DNA of 64,000 nucleotides, from assembly GCA_038503075.1 (NCBI GenBank), contig JBCAML010000013.1, forward strand, positions 930,001 to 994,000, written 5' to 3'. The translations under genes were made by a program, and so were the position numbers. The DNA comes from Gyromitra esculenta (taxonomy: Eukaryota; Ascomycota; Pezizomycetes; Pezizales; Discinaceae). Positions within the stretch are counted from its first letter, which is position 1. The number at the start of each line of letters is the position of its first letter. Shown piece after piece: positions 63,501 through 64,000 of the stretch. The notes beneath the pieces were generated by a model. It saw nothing but the letters and a program-made list of their open reading frames with translations, had not been told where the DNA came from and searched no databases.

Positions 63501-63949
63501 AGAATGCTGCCTTAGAGAAGGTACAGAGTAGGATATGGTTGGAAGGCCGGGGTATAGACGACACCATCGATGAAGGCTTTGGGGTGGATTGGATAGAGCC
63601 GTTAGCCGCAGACCAAGCTCCTCCTCCTTCTCGGGGCCAGGAGCCTGCTCGGATTCAAGAACTGGGGCGGAGTATGTTCGGCCAGAGCGTTCGGGGTGGT
63701 CAGGAAACATCGTTGAGGCGGAGCGTATTGGGTCAGAGTATTAGGGGAACACCGGGAAGGGGAAGCTTGTTGCTCCAAACACCAGGTTGGAGAACGACGG
63801 GGAGGAATAGGATATTTTCTAGGACACCTGCGGGGAATCCAATGACGCCGAGGAATGTCATGCAGACGCCTGGGAGCCCGTTGATGAGATTTTCAAATAA
63901 CAGGGGAGGTCAAGGGTTACCAGTAATGGATGAGAGTCGGTACGAATGA
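60554..63949 (+). CDS. sfi1: Sfi1-like centrin-binding spindle pole body protein
   Basis: Sfi1 binds centrin through long helical repeats and forms the half-bridge of the spindle pole body, needed for its duplication. Exons 60691-60951 and 61031-63949 are firm: the junction joins DRFMALLA to GINVSEQTF. The first exon is tentative (60554-60613, MQVLLRSGRR, phase 0, acceptor CCTAG); the total would be 1079 aa. The N-terminal block TLHEIVSLATVF...YFRFILQLQGI is typical of filamentous-fungal Sfi1. After an Arg/Glu-rich linker, about 20 repeats with conserved Trp follow (HFRNWHAL, YFNAWRTIV, ALACWRLKTQR, MRKWKAAF) from about residue 270 to 950. The C-terminus is basic, with several TP/SP sites (LQTPGW, SRTPAG, MTPRN, MQTPGSP), consistent with the known Cdk control of Sfi1. 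Three neighbouring repeats at 62,700-62,945 are nearly identical. Confidence 0.9.
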
Positions 63950-64000
63950 TAGGGGAGCGGGAGTGGTTTTTTTTTTTGGCCATGATGACCTTTTGCGCAC
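63950..64000. other. Sfi1 3' flank, window end
   Basis: Only 51 bases after the Sfi1 stop codon; nothing recognisable. Confidence 0.4.

Overview
The window looks like nuclear DNA of a filamentous ascomycete (Pezizomycotina). The basis is a fused pentafunctional AROM gene, an IRA/neurofibromin-type RasGAP, an Sfi1 centrin-binding protein, short introns of 45-180 nt with CTAAC-like branch sites, a Tad-like LINE and a relic of a fungal STAND/NACHT gene. I cannot place it below class. Gene density is low: five confident large genes and four small membrane-protein candidates in 64 kb. The rest is AT-rich, repeat-laden DNA.

Layout. 1-6.1 kb is a graveyard: a frameshifted Ty3/gypsy fragment (minus strand), a 5'-truncated LINE with an (ATCT)n tail (plus strand) and a decayed STAND/NACHT gene (minus strand). 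6.1-12.5 kb has no gene but holds a foldback repeat, two MITEs and a solo LTR with a perfect 5-bp target duplication. 12.5-20.9 kb is the eight-exon RasGAP (2619 aa). 21-25.3 kb holds a tRNA-like relic, two MITEs and a poly(A)-tailed retroposed sequence between 17-bp target duplications. 25.4-27.9 kb (minus) is an OPT-family transporter (702 aa) with one GC-AG intron. 28-39.6 kb is an island of short inverted-repeat elements with three small genes, each predicted to encode signal peptide + one transmembrane segment. 39.7-44.7 kb is AROM (1594 aa) with a Gcn4/CPC1-type site 82 bp upstream of the ATG. 47.1-49.3 kb (minus) is an Rpn4-like C2H2 regulator with a last mini-exon and a probable leader intron, preceded by about 8.5 kb without recognised genes. 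58.7-59.3 kb (minus) is a two-exon small membrane protein. 60.6-63.9 kb is Sfi1.

The main genes are unrelated housekeeping or regulatory functions: Ras shut-off, oligopeptide or metal-chelate uptake, aromatic amino-acid synthesis, proteasome-gene control and spindle-pole-body duplication. No biosynthetic cluster is visible. The least explained part is 31.7-38.2 kb, where three small orphan membrane-protein genes alternate with seven short elements that all end in TA and carry inverted repeats. Coordinates of spliced genes were derived by hand from splice signals and reading frame; none was confirmed by transcripts or database search.
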